Shown: positions 24,659-33,631 of the stretch, in pieces
Layout of the letters: each line of letters opens with the position of its first letter
Position numbering within the stretch: the first letter of the stretch is position 1
Notes under the pieces: model-generated
What the model was told of the DNA's origin: nothing
Database searches by the model: none
The model's input: the letters and a program-made list of their open reading frames with translations, nothing else
Program-made: the position numbers and the translations under genes
NCBI GenBank assembly: GCA_964405685.1
Contig: CAYOOP010000002.1
Location: 62,001 to 126,000 of the forward strand
Direction: 5' to 3'
DNA: 64,000 nucleotides
Source: CAYOOP01 sp964405685
Lineage (GTDB): Bacteria; Pseudomonadota; Alphaproteobacteria; Rickettsiales; SXRF01

Positions 24659-25678
24659 TTACTCTTTGCGTTCGGATAGTTTTTTAAGCGTCGCGACTTG
24701 GCGAAAGAAGGCTTTCATCGGCATCGCAGGGTAGCCCATGTGGGTTTCGCCCGCCGGAACATCACTCATCACGCCGGACTGCGCGGCGAGTTTTGCTCCT
24801 TTGCCGACGGTTAAGTGGCCGCTTAAGCCCACCTGCCCGCCAAGCATGGCACCATCTTCCACTTTGCAGCTGCCGGAAATGCCGGTTTGGGCGGCAATGA
24901 GAACATAGCGTCCAAGTTTAACGTTATGCCCGATTTGAACGAGATTATCAATCTTACTGTGTGCCCCAATCACCGTATCAGGCCCAGCGCCGCGGTCGAT
25001 GCAGGTGCCGGAGCCGATATCGGCATGATCCTCGATAATGACGCGGCCCAGTTGCGGGACTTTCAAAATGCCTTTGGGAGATGGCGCAAACCCAAAACCA
25101 TCCTGGCCGATGTGCACGCCACGATGGATGGTGACGTGATTGCCGATTAAAGAATGGCTGATGGTGGAGTGTGCGCCGATTGCGGTATCACTGCCGATTT
25201 CGACGTTTTCGTAAATGACCGCATGGGCGCCGATGCTGGAACCTGCGCCGATTTTCACGTGTTCGCCGATGATTGCGTAAGGAGCAACTGAGACGTCTTT
25301 ACCAAGCATTGCGGATTTGGCGATGACGGCGGTGGGGTGAATGCTTGCCGCAGCGGGTTGCGACGTGGGGTAGAAGATGCCTGAGGCGATCGCGAAGGCG
25401 GTATAGGGCTCTTCATTGACGAGGAGCGCCATGCCCTTGGGTGCGCGGCTTGCGAATTTGGAACGGACGAAACACGCGCCGGCGTTGCTGGTTACGAAGG
25501 CGTCGAGGTATTTGGTGTTATCAAAAAAACTTAAATCATTCGCGGTTGCGGTATCGAGCGGGGCGATGTCTGCGTAGGTTTTACTGGCATCGCCGTTTTC
25601 AACCGTACTTCCCGTTGCCTCTGCTAATTGAGCGAGAGCAATCGGTGCAGCACGGTTGAAAAAACGTGAATCGGCCAC
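24659..25678 (-). CDS. lpxD: UDP-3-O-(3-hydroxyacyl)glucosamine N-acyltransferase
   Basis: LpxD adds the N-linked acyl chain in lipid A synthesis. The 339-residue protein has the N-terminal uridine-binding domain (LSFFDNTKYLDAF) and a left-handed beta-helix of hexapeptides, with HIGQDGFGFAPSPKG and SGTCIDRGAGPDTVIG, and ends with a helical tail (FFRQVATLKKL). The start is the GTG at 25678, 3 bp after the skp stop. Confidence 0.96.
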   Translation of the reverse strand: MADSRFFNRAAPIALAQLAEATGSTVENGDASKTYADIAPLDTATANDLSFFDNTKYLDAFVTSNAGACFVRSKFASRAPKGMALLVNEEPYTAFAIASGIFYPTSQPAAASIHPTAVIAKSAMLGKDVSVAPYAIIGEHVKIGAGSSIGAHAVIYENVEIGSDTAIGAHSTISHSLIGNHVTIHRGVHIGQDGFGFAPSPKGILKVPQLGRVIIEDHADIGSGTCIDRGAGPDTVIGAHSKIDNLVQIGHNVKLGRYVLIAAQTGISGSCKVEDGAMLGGQVGLSGHLTVGKGAKLAAQSGVMSDVPAGETHMGYPAMPMKAFFRQVATLKKLSERKE

Positions 25679-25681
25679 AAG

Positions 25682-26275
25682 CTACTTTTTGTCCTTATCC
25701 GCTTTAGCGGGTGCGGCAGCCGCAGGAGCGTCAAACTTCACACTGTAATTTGGAAGTTTGTCGTTCAAGCGTTTGGTTACATCAGCGGTGATGTCCATGG
25801 TTGGATCAGCATAGAGCAGCTGTGACGAAGGAATCGCCAGGCTGAAGCCTTTTTCTTTCGCCATCTCGCCAATGATATCGCCAACGGTTTTTTGAATCTG
25901 ACCAATCGATTGTTCATAGGCACTATCCAGCGTCATTTTCTTCGTTTGCACTTGTTTTTGCATGTCGGTGACTTTGTTTTGGAAGTCCTTGACTTTGCCT
26001 TCAAACGCTTCTTTGGAAAGAGCCGTACGTTGCTTGTCGAGTTCTTGCTTGTCTTTTTGCAAGGCATCCTCCTGTTTGGAGATATCAGATTGGTAGGATT
26101 TTTGCTTGGCTTCCAACTGTTCGCGGATGGCTTTGGCGGCAGAAGAGTCGCGCATCACGTTCTGGATGTTGACGACGGCAATTTTGCCACCGGCAGGAGC
26201 AGCATCAGCGGCTTGAGCGCTGAGCGGCAACAACGCGCTCAGGGCGAGGATAGCAAGGGGGGTAAAACGGTTCAT
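25682..26275 (-). CDS. skp: Periplasmic chaperone OmpH/Skp
   Basis: Skp holds unfolded outer membrane proteins in the periplasm. The 197-residue product has a signal peptide (FTPLAILALSALLPLSAQA), a strand motif GKIAVVNIQNVMRDS, a long coiled coil of Lys, Gln and Glu (roughly residues 45-125) forming the tentacles, and the end of the beta core (GFSLAIPSSQLLYADP). A low-complexity Ala/Lys/Asp tail follows. It sits between bamA and lpxD as usual. Confidence 0.93.
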   Translation of the reverse strand: MNRFTPLAILALSALLPLSAQAADAAPAGGKIAVVNIQNVMRDSSAAKAIREQLEAKQKSYQSDISKQEDALQKDKQELDKQRTALSKEAFEGKVKDFQNKVTDMQKQVQTKKMTLDSAYEQSIGQIQKTVGDIIGEMAKEKGFSLAIPSSQLLYADPTMDITADVTKRLNDKLPNYSVKFDAPAAAAPAKADKDKK

Positions 26276-26305
26276 AACGGGTCCTTATGGGTTGGTTTAA
26301 AAAGG

Positions 26306-28618
26306 TTAGAATCTCGTGCCGAAGCTAAAGCGGAAGGTTTCCTTTTCGTCAAGTTTTTCTTTAAGAATTGGCTGGGCAATATCGACGCGAATGGGCCCAA
26401 ACGGGGATTTCCAGGCGATGCCGAAGCCCGCGCCTGCCCGTAAGGTTTTGGCATCCACCAAATTATTGCCGGTTTCGTCGATACTAAAGAGGCTGCCCGC
26501 ATCCAGGAAAATCGCGCCTGCGAGGCCCAAATCGTCCGGCAACCCTAGGGGGAATTTGAGCTCGGTGCTAGCGGCGTAATAGGTATTGCCGCCCAACGCG
26601 TCCTTGGTGGCGCTGTCACGCGGGCCGATACCGGAATTGCGGAAGCCGCGGACCAAATCGCCACCGACGAAGAACCGGTCAGCGATTTTGATATCTTCCC
26701 CGGCCAAGCCAAGCACATGCCCGCCGGAGCCCACGGCGTTCCACACCCAGTTTTTGGTGATGGGTACGTAGTAGCTGGTTTTGAATTCGTGTTTTAAATA
26801 GCGTGTATCTCCACCAAGGCCTGCGGCTTCTTGGTACAGGCGGGCATAGTAACCCGAAGTTGGATCCTGGCGGTTATTAAGCCCGTCGTATTCGAACGCT
26901 TGACCGACGGAGGAGGTGATGCGTTTTCCGGCTTGGCGCTGGATGTAGATGGACGCTGTGGTCGGAACGTTGGTGATGTCGTTATCACGGAACGCGTAGT
27001 TGATATCGTGTTTCCAGTGTTCTTGCGGGCTGTAGCCAGTACGCAGTGTGATGCCGCGGCTGTCGAGATCATAAGAGGACTCGCTGCTGTAATCGTAGAC
27101 GGTCTTATAAATGTCAAAACCAGCAGAAAGTTCGCGGTTCAAGAAATAAGGCTCGGTGAAGCCGAGGTCTATCTGTTTACGGCGTGCCGCATAGGTGAAG
27201 CGCGAGCGCAGCTCCTGGCCGCGGCCGAGGAAGTTGTTTTCTTTCACACCGAAATCGGCGAGCGCACCATCGGTAGAAGAGAACCCCGCACCGAAATTGA
27301 TTTCACCCGTTGATTTTTCCTGCACATCTACGTTGACGACCGTTTTATCGGGGCTGCTGCCCGGCTCGTTGGTGATGTTGACCTTCTCAAAGAAGTTGAG
27401 GTTGTTGATGCGTTGCTCAGTGCGTGCGAGTTTAGCGGCGTTATAGGGGTCCCCTTCGCTGATCCGGAATTCACGGCGAATAACCTCATCGAGTGTACGG
27501 ACGTTGCCGGTGATGTTGATGCGCTCCACATACACGCGCGGGCCGGGTTTGATGTCGTACGTTAGATCAATGGTTTTACTTTCCGTGTTGCGCACCAAGC
27601 GTGGATTGATATCCACAAACGCATAGCCCAAATTGCCGAGTTCTTTGGTCATGGTGTCCACGGAATCTTCGATCTTGTTGTTATCGAAGGTATCACCGGC
27701 TTTGGTTGTCATCACCTTGCTCAAATCAATCGGTTCGCTGGATTTGAGACTGGAGTTAACCGAGACGCCAGAGAGTTTGTATTTGGGGCCTTCATCGAGC
27801 ACAAAGGTAACAAAGAAGGCATCTTTATTGGGCGACAGCTCGGCGTGTGCAGATTTAACTTGAAAGTCGGCATACCCCTGAGAGGTATAGAAACGACGTA
27901 GGAGTTCTTGGTCAAATTGTAAACGGTCGGGGTCGTATTTGTCGTTGTCGGTCAGGAATTGATACCAGCGCGTTTCGGAGCTGCGGACCACGCTTTCGAG
28001 TGAACTGCTTGAAAAAGTGTTGTTGCCAAGAAAGGAAATGTGCTCAATCCGTGCCACTGCGCCTTCGCTGATTTCAAACACGAGGGTCAGACGGTTTTGG
28101 TCTTTCCGGATGATTTTGGGGTTAACAGTTGCGGTATAGCGGCCGCTGCGGCGATAAATATCGAGGATGCGTTTAACATCGCCTTGCAATTTGGTTTTGG
28201 TGTAGATGGCGCGGGACTTAAGTTCGAGCTCTTTCTCTAAATCTTCACTTTTGATGTTTTTGTTGCCCTCGAAGGAAACTTCGCTGATCACTGGGTTTTC
28301 AACGACGTGAACCACGAGCGTGTCACCATCTTGCAGTAGCTTGATATCGGCGAAAAAGCCGGTGGCGTAGAGGTCTTTGAGCGCTTTATCAATCACTTCA
28401 GCCTCAAACCTCGCGCCTTCGCGAAGCGCTAAATAGGTCAGCACCGTTTTGCTTTCGATACGCTCATTGCCTTCCACTCGCACTGCTCTAATGGCTGGTG
28501 CCTCAGCGGGAGCTTCAAATCCAGCGTCGATTTCAGAGGAAAGTGCCGTTTGCGCATGGGCATTCGAGAGCGCAAAGCTCGCAACCAGCAGGGTAGCAAA
28601 AATTATACAATATCTCAC
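26306..28618 (-). CDS. bamA: Outer membrane protein assembly factor BamA
   Basis: BamA folds and inserts outer membrane beta-barrels. The 770-residue protein has a signal peptide ending AHAQ, five POTRA domains in the first half (the first with IRAVRVEGNERIESKTVLTY) and a C-terminal 16-stranded barrel with FFVGGDLVRGFRNSGIGPRD (the L6 loop VRGF motif) and a terminal Phe (FSFGTRF). The start is a GTG at 28618, preceded by AGGTGG within a small hairpin (CCACCTCAAAAAGGTGG). It follows rseP, as is usual. Confidence 0.97.
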   Translation of the reverse strand: MRYCIIFATLLVASFALSNAHAQTALSSEIDAGFEAPAEAPAIRAVRVEGNERIESKTVLTYLALREGARFEAEVIDKALKDLYATGFFADIKLLQDGDTLVVHVVENPVISEVSFEGNKNIKSEDLEKELELKSRAIYTKTKLQGDVKRILDIYRRSGRYTATVNPKIIRKDQNRLTLVFEISEGAVARIEHISFLGNNTFSSSSLESVVRSSETRWYQFLTDNDKYDPDRLQFDQELLRRFYTSQGYADFQVKSAHAELSPNKDAFFVTFVLDEGPKYKLSGVSVNSSLKSSEPIDLSKVMTTKAGDTFDNNKIEDSVDTMTKELGNLGYAFVDINPRLVRNTESKTIDLTYDIKPGPRVYVERINITGNVRTLDEVIRREFRISEGDPYNAAKLARTEQRINNLNFFEKVNITNEPGSSPDKTVVNVDVQEKSTGEINFGAGFSSTDGALADFGVKENNFLGRGQELRSRFTYAARRKQIDLGFTEPYFLNRELSAGFDIYKTVYDYSSESSYDLDSRGITLRTGYSPQEHWKHDINYAFRDNDITNVPTTASIYIQRQAGKRITSSVGQAFEYDGLNNRQDPTSGYYARLYQEAAGLGGDTRYLKHEFKTSYYVPITKNWVWNAVGSGGHVLGLAGEDIKIADRFFVGGDLVRGFRNSGIGPRDSATKDALGGNTYYAASTELKFPLGLPDDLGLAGAIFLDAGSLFSIDETGNNLVDAKTLRAGAGFGIAWKSPFGPIRVDIAQPILKEKLDEKETFRFSFGTRF

Positions 28619-28683
28619 GAAGCGGAACCCACCTTTTTGAGGTGGTATTTATCGCCTAACTTTGAAGGCAAATCAAGCGCCAA

Positions 28684-29796
28684 TCACCCTAAAAATATTT
28701 GTTTAACGTCGTTATAAAGGCTTAAGGCCATGAGCATGGCAATGAGGGAAAAACCGAGGCGGTAGCCCCATTCTTGTACACGCTCAGCCATGGGGCGGCC
28801 GCGAAGCGCCTCGGCGGTGTAGAAAGCAAGGTGGCCGCCGTCTAAGAGCGGGATAGGGAACAGATTGACGAGTCCGAGGTTGGCTGAGAGCATGGCAATG
28901 AGCCAGAGCAATACATAGGTGCCTTTGTCAGCGGCTTGGCCGGAGAGTTTGGCGATGCCGAGAGGGCCTTTCAGTTCCTTGGTGCCGCGCTCGCCGGTGA
29001 TGATTTGGCCAACGGAAACAAGCGTGGTTTGGCAAATGGCGTAGGTGCGTTCGGTGGCTTCCCATAATGCGTGCGGAAGGGTGACATCTTTATATGTTAA
29101 CGTTGGGCTTTTGATGCCGATGATCGGGCGGGTGATTTTGTTACCAAGCCCATCATCGTCCTCCACTTGTTTGGGGGTGATGGTGAGGGATAGATGTTGC
29201 TCACCGCGCTCAATCTCTAGTGCTACAGGCGCACCAACATTGGTAGCAAGTGTGAGTGGAATATCATTAAACCGCTTCATGGTTTTGCCGTTGACGGAAA
29301 GTATACGGTCTCCGGCTTTAAGATGCGCCGCTGCGGCAGGTGTATCAGGCATGATTTCGCCGACGACCGGCTCGGTCGATTGCAAACCGACGGTGAAAAT
29401 CATGAAGGTGAGCACGGCGATGGTGAGAATGAAATTGGCGAGGGGGCCGGCGGCAACGACCATAGCTTTTTGGTGGAGGGGTTTGAAATGGAAGGTTTCG
29501 CGTTTTTCAGTTTCGCTTAAATTGGCCAGCACGTCGACATCAGCGTTGCTGGCGGCAGAGGCATCGCCAAACATTTTAACATAGCCACCGAGTGGCAATA
29601 CGCAGACTTTCCAGCGCGTACCGTGCTTATCGCTCCAGCCAAAAAGTTCGCGGCCGAAGCCGATGGAAAAAGTGACGATGCGCACACCGCACAGGCGCGC
29701 GACGAGATAGTGCCCGAATTCGTGGATGAAAACGATGACGGTTAGGACGATGACGAATGCCAAAAATGTATGGCCGAAACTAAGCAGCGATGCCAT
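28684..29796 (-). CDS. rseP: Site-2 metalloprotease RseP
   Basis: RseP cleaves anti-sigma factors and signal peptide remnants within the inner membrane. The 370-residue protein has the zinc motif HEFGH at residues 25-29 in the first membrane helix (IVFIHEFGHYLVARLCG), one PDZ domain (GEIMPDTPAAAAHLKAGDRI) and the second active-site motif NLFPIPLLDGGHL in a later helix. It is shorter than the E. coli protein, which has two PDZ domains. Its start overlaps the end of dxr by 17 bp. Confidence 0.95.
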   Translation of the reverse strand: MASLLSFGHTFLAFVIVLTVIVFIHEFGHYLVARLCGVRIVTFSIGFGRELFGWSDKHGTRWKVCVLPLGGYVKMFGDASAASNADVDVLANLSETEKRETFHFKPLHQKAMVVAAGPLANFILTIAVLTFMIFTVGLQSTEPVVGEIMPDTPAAAAHLKAGDRILSVNGKTMKRFNDIPLTLATNVGAPVALEIERGEQHLSLTITPKQVEDDDGLGNKITRPIIGIKSPTLTYKDVTLPHALWEATERTYAICQTTLVSVGQIITGERGTKELKGPLGIAKLSGQAADKGTYVLLWLIAMLSANLGLVNLFPIPLLDGGHLAFYTAEALRGRPMAERVQEWGYRLGFSLIAMLMALSLYNDVKQIFLG

Positions 29797-30919
29797 GGGT
29801 GATGTTCTCCAGCGTTTTGCGGCGGACGTCGTTATCTGCCGCCAGTAAGGATTCTAGGGATGAGTTGTCTATTTTAGGTAGGTCTGTAAGTGCCATTTCA
29901 CAAGTGGCGGCGATGTCTAAAAAGCGGATGTGTTTTTGCAGGAAGGCTTCGACGGCGATCTCGTTGGCGGCGTTGAGTGCAAGCGTTGCGGCCTGGCCGC
30001 GTTCTAGAGCTTGGCGGGCGATACAGAGTGCTGGAAAACGCTGTTCATCAGGAGCTTCGAAGCTGAGAGCGGTGAGTTCCAGTGGCGGTGTGGGTGCGCT
30101 GATACGATCTGGGTATGCCAACGCGCAGGCAATTGGCGTTGCCATATCGGGGGAGGAAAGTTGGGCGAGCACGGAGCCGTCCGCATAGTGCACCAGTGCA
30201 TGAACGATGGATTCGGGGTGGATCAACACGCGGATTCGATTGCTGGTGAGATTAAACAAGTAATGAGCTTCGATGATTTCCAGGCCTTTGTTCATCATCG
30301 TTGCGGAATCAATCGAGATTTTTGCGCCCATGTTCCATTTAGGGTGTTTCAAGGCTTGCTCAGGTGTGACTGAGGCCATCTGTTCTTTAGTGAAGGTGCG
30401 GAATGGACCGCCGGAGGCGGTAAGGGTGATATGTGTGGCTTCTCGATTGAAGACTTGGAATACGGCATTGTGTTCGGAGTCGACCGGAATAATCGTCGTG
30501 TTATGTTTTTTGGCTTCGCGAATAAAGAGTTCGCCGGCTGCAACCAGGCATTCCTTGTTCGCAAGCGCGATGGTTTTGCCGGTTTGGACGGCAGCAAGCG
30601 TGGGTGCTAAACCTGCCGCGCCGACAATAGCGGCAACGAGCACATCCGCTTTATAGCTTGCAGCTTCTTTGAGGCCTTCTGCACCAGCGGCGATTTTGAT
30701 ATGCGTGCCGCTTAGGGCTTCTTTGAGTTTTGGGTAGAGCGATTCATCGCCAATGGCTGCGAAGCTTGCACCATGTTGTTTGGCGAGGGTGGCGAGGGCT
30801 TCGGCATTGCTTTGCGCACTGACGGCGGCGAGTTTAAATTTTTCAGGATTATGCGCAATAACACGCAACGTACTCGCGCCGATCGAGCCAGTGGCACCGA
30901 GAATCGAAACCGTTTTCAC
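29780..30919 (-). CDS. dxr: 1-deoxy-D-xylulose 5-phosphate reductoisomerase
   Basis: Dxr makes 2-C-methyl-D-erythritol 4-phosphate, the first committed step to isoprenoids. The 379-residue protein has the NADPH site ILGATGSIGASTLRVI, the metal and substrate motif IIPVDSEHNAVFQ, LTASGGPFR, HPKWNMGAKISIDSATMMNK and a helical C-terminal domain. The start is a GTG at 30919 overlapping the cdsA stop. It shares the operon with uppS, which uses its pathway's product. Confidence 0.97.
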   Translation of the reverse strand: MKTVSILGATGSIGASTLRVIAHNPEKFKLAAVSAQSNAEALATLAKQHGASFAAIGDESLYPKLKEALSGTHIKIAAGAEGLKEAASYKADVLVAAIVGAAGLAPTLAAVQTGKTIALANKECLVAAGELFIREAKKHNTTIIPVDSEHNAVFQVFNREATHITLTASGGPFRTFTKEQMASVTPEQALKHPKWNMGAKISIDSATMMNKGLEIIEAHYLFNLTSNRIRVLIHPESIVHALVHYADGSVLAQLSSPDMATPIACALAYPDRISAPTPPLELTALSFEAPDEQRFPALCIARQALERGQAATLALNAANEIAVEAFLQKHIRFLDIAATCEMALTDLPKIDNSSLESLLAADNDVRRKTLENITHGIAA

Positions 30920-31629
30920 GAAACGAATCCTGAGATCCAGGCGATAATGGCGAAGACGGGGGTGGCGGCCATGAGGCCATCTAATCTATCGAGTAAGCCG
31001 CCGTGGCCGGGGATGAGGTTGCCGCTGTTTTTGACGCCGGCTTTACGTTTGAGCCAAGATTCGAAGAGATCCCCGGCTTGGGAGACAAAAGCCAGTAGCA
31101 TGGCAGTTAAAATGCAACCTTTGACGGTGGTGGGGAAGGCGGTGAAAACGGCGCAGAGTAAGCCCATACCGCCAGCAGCAGCAACGCCGCCGGCTAACCC
31201 CGCCCAGGTTTTATTGGGGCTGATGTGGGGGGCGAGTTTGAGGCCACCGAAGGTTTTTCCGGCGAAATAAGCGCCGATGTCGGTCGCAGCGACGACGAGG
31301 ACGAGATAGAGGACGATGCCCATGCCGGCGTATTGCGAGGCAGGAGTATGGAGGCTTCGAAGCCAAATCATTGCGAGGCAAGGTAGCGCGATGTATGCGA
31401 GGCCGCCGAAATTGAAAATTTTATTTTCGCGCAAATTGGCTTTGTGAATGAGTTGGTCCCATTCGCGTAGCATCAAGAAACCAGCGATCATGACGACGGC
31501 CGCGAAGATCATCCCGCCAGTGATTTCGACGATGAGGAAGAGTGCGACCATGACGAGCGCGGAAACAACGCGCAAGCGCAAGCCTTCCCAGACGGCAGAA
31601 GTTGGGGTGGGTTCAGCTGGCGTTTCCAT
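30916..31629 (-). CDS. cdsA: Phosphatidate cytidylyltransferase
   Basis: CdsA makes CDP-diacylglycerol for phospholipids. The 237-residue membrane protein has several hydrophobic helices and the C-terminal family signature SWLKRKAGVKNSGNLIPGHG followed by GLLDRLDGLM; the usual Lys-Asp in that signature reads Lys-Asn here. ISPNKTWAGLAGG precedes it. The start ATG overlaps uppS by 17 bp. Confidence 0.95.
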   Translation of the reverse strand: METPAEPTPTSAVWEGLRLRVVSALVMVALFLIVEITGGMIFAAVVMIAGFLMLREWDQLIHKANLRENKIFNFGGLAYIALPCLAMIWLRSLHTPASQYAGMGIVLYLVLVVAATDIGAYFAGKTFGGLKLAPHISPNKTWAGLAGGVAAAGGMGLLCAVFTAFPTTVKGCILTAMLLAFVSQAGDLFESWLKRKAGVKNSGNLIPGHGGLLDRLDGLMAATPVFAIIAWISGFVS

Positions 31630-32293
31630 AGCGGCGCTCCCGTGTTTGGAATGTGGCGATGGCTTGTTTTAAATGCTCGGGACTAAATTCGGGCCAGAGC
31701 ACATCGGTGAAATATAGCTCGGTGTAGGCCATTTGCCATAGCAAAAAATTGCTAAGGCGCTGTTCGCCGCCGGTGCGGATTAAAAGGTCGGGGTCGGGTA
31801 GACCGAGGGTGTCAAGTTCGGCTTCCAGGGTTTCCGCGGTAATGGTGGGGGATTTTTGTGCCGCTTTGGTGGCTGCGCGAGCTAATTCCTCACGGCCACC
31901 ATAGCTGATTGCTGTGGTGAAGATTAAGTTGGTATGGTTAGCGGTAAGAGATTCGGCATTATTGATCATGGTTTGAAAATCAGGCGATAGTTTGCTGCGA
32001 TTGCCGATAAATTTGATGCGAATACCATTTTTGTGCATCGTGTCGAACTCTTTGCCGAGATGGTATTTGAACAGCTTCATGAGATCGTTTACTTCTTCGC
32101 TAGGGCGTTTCCAATTTTCGGAAGAAAACGCATAGATGGTAAGGTGGCGGACACCCAATTCCGTGCAAGCTTCAATGGTAGAACGTAGCGCGTCCGCGCC
32201 TTTTTTGTGGCCGGCGGTGCGTGGTAATCCACGGGCTTTGGCCCAACGGCCGTTGCCGTCCATGATGATGGCGATATGCGCAGGCGTGGTCAC
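31613..32293 (-). CDS. uppS: Undecaprenyl diphosphate synthase
   Basis: UppS adds isopentenyl units to make the C55 carrier for peptidoglycan and O-antigen. The 226-residue protein starts HIAIIMDGNGRWAKARGLPR with the catalytic Asp and has TIYAFSSENWKRP, AISYGGREELARA and PDLLIRTGGEQRLSNFLLWQ, then AYTELYFTD. The start is a GTG overlapping the symporter gene's stop by 4 bp. Confidence 0.97.
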   Translation of the reverse strand: MTTPAHIAIIMDGNGRWAKARGLPRTAGHKKGADALRSTIEACTELGVRHLTIYAFSSENWKRPSEEVNDLMKLFKYHLGKEFDTMHKNGIRIKFIGNRSKLSPDFQTMINNAESLTANHTNLIFTTAISYGGREELARAATKAAQKSPTITAETLEAELDTLGLPDPDLLIRTGGEQRLSNFLLWQMAYTELYFTDVLWPEFSPEHLKQAIATFQTRERRYGNAS

Positions 32294-33558
32294 TTTGTCA
32301 TGTCGTAGTACGTCTGAGTATCCAGCGTACCTTCGGTTTTATCGATAATCACGGTGATGAGGGTATCACCGGTGATGTTGACGGTCGTGCGCATCATGTC
32401 CAGAATCCGATCGATTCCGGCGATGAGGGCGATACCCTCCAGGGGTAAGCCGACCGAGGTGAGCACCATGCCCATCATAATGAGCGAACCACCGGGAATA
32501 CCCGCGGCACCGATGGAGCCGAGCGTCGCAGTTAAGACCAAGATAAGATAGTGGTGGGAATCAATCGGGATGCCGAAGGCTTGCGAGAAGAAGAGTGCGC
32601 AGATGCCGAGGTAAATAGCCGTGCCATCCATGTTGATGGAAGCACCGAGCGGGAGAACGAACGAGGTGCTGGCTTCAGAAACACCCATGCGTTCACGGGC
32701 ACAGCGCATGGCGGTGGACAGGGTTGCTTTGCTGGAGCTGGTGGAAAATGCGAGAGCTTGGGGTTCCAGCACTTTTTTGTAAAATGGCAGCGGCGACAAT
32801 TTACCGAAGAGCATGAGCATGACGCCGAACAGAAGATATTGCGTGAATAGCGCACCCATAACAACGAAGATGAGGTGGAGCAGTGCGAGCAAAATGTCAA
32901 ATCCTTGCGTGCCGACTACCCAGGCGGTGAGGGCGAATACGCCGTACGGCGAAAAATTGACGATTATGCTGATCAGTTGAAATACGGCCTGTGCCACTTG
33001 GTGCACGAGCTTGATCAATTCGGGAGTTTTTTCACGGACTTTGTTGAGCGCCACCGCGAAGAAAATGGCGAAGAGAACCACCTGGAGAATATGGTCTTCG
33101 GACATCGCTTTGACGATGTTGGTGGGGACAACATTTACCAGCATATCAATAAGGCTGGCGCTTTGTGGAGCAGGCGCCGCAGTGGCTGAACCGCTCATAA
33201 CTTGCAACGAGCTTAGGTCAACGCCTTGGCCGGGTTTGAATACGGTGCCGAAAGCAAGGCCGATGCACACGGCGAAGGCACCGGTCATCAGGTAGGCAAA
33301 AACAGATTTGCCCCCGATGCGCTTGAAGGCTTTGGCGTCGGACATGCCCGTAATGCCGGAGACGAGGGAGAAGAAAATAAGTGGAACGACCACCATTTTG
33401 ATGAGATTGACGAAAATGGTGCCGAAGGGTTTGACATAGGTGGTGAGGAACACTTTGCCGTCGATGCCATAGCCCGCAAGCATGCCCATTTGCCCGATGA
33501 CGTATCCAACCGCGATCCCCGCAACGAGTCCGATTAGGACTTTCTGCCACAACTTCAT
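32290..33558 (-). CDS. Dicarboxylate/amino acid:cation symporter (DAACS family)
   Basis: This 422-residue transporter of the GltP/DctA family takes up glutamate or C4-dicarboxylates with protons or sodium. It has the serine-rich hairpin motif FSTSSSKATLSTAMRC and the conserved NMDGTAIYLGICALFFSQ segment, then GSIGAAGIPGGSLIMM and a helix with GIALIAGIDRILDMMRTTVN. About eight membrane helices are seen. It is the first gene of the uppS-cdsA-dxr-rseP-bamA-lpx operon, a place where frr and pyrH usually stand, and overlaps uppS by 4 bp. The exact substrate cannot be read from the sequence. Confidence 0.92.
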   Translation of the reverse strand: MKLWQKVLIGLVAGIAVGYVIGQMGMLAGYGIDGKVFLTTYVKPFGTIFVNLIKMVVVPLIFFSLVSGITGMSDAKAFKRIGGKSVFAYLMTGAFAVCIGLAFGTVFKPGQGVDLSSLQVMSGSATAAPAPQSASLIDMLVNVVPTNIVKAMSEDHILQVVLFAIFFAVALNKVREKTPELIKLVHQVAQAVFQLISIIVNFSPYGVFALTAWVVGTQGFDILLALLHLIFVVMGALFTQYLLFGVMLMLFGKLSPLPFYKKVLEPQALAFSTSSSKATLSTAMRCARERMGVSEASTSFVLPLGASINMDGTAIYLGICALFFSQAFGIPIDSHHYLILVLTATLGSIGAAGIPGGSLIMMGMVLTSVGLPLEGIALIAGIDRILDMMRTTVNITGDTLITVIIDKTEGTLDTQTYYDMTK

Positions 33559-33631
33559 GCTGTTCCCACTGATTTACTTGTCTAAAAGAGGAGCCCGGTT
33601 TTTAAGCGATTCTAGGTGCTAACGCAAGCGA

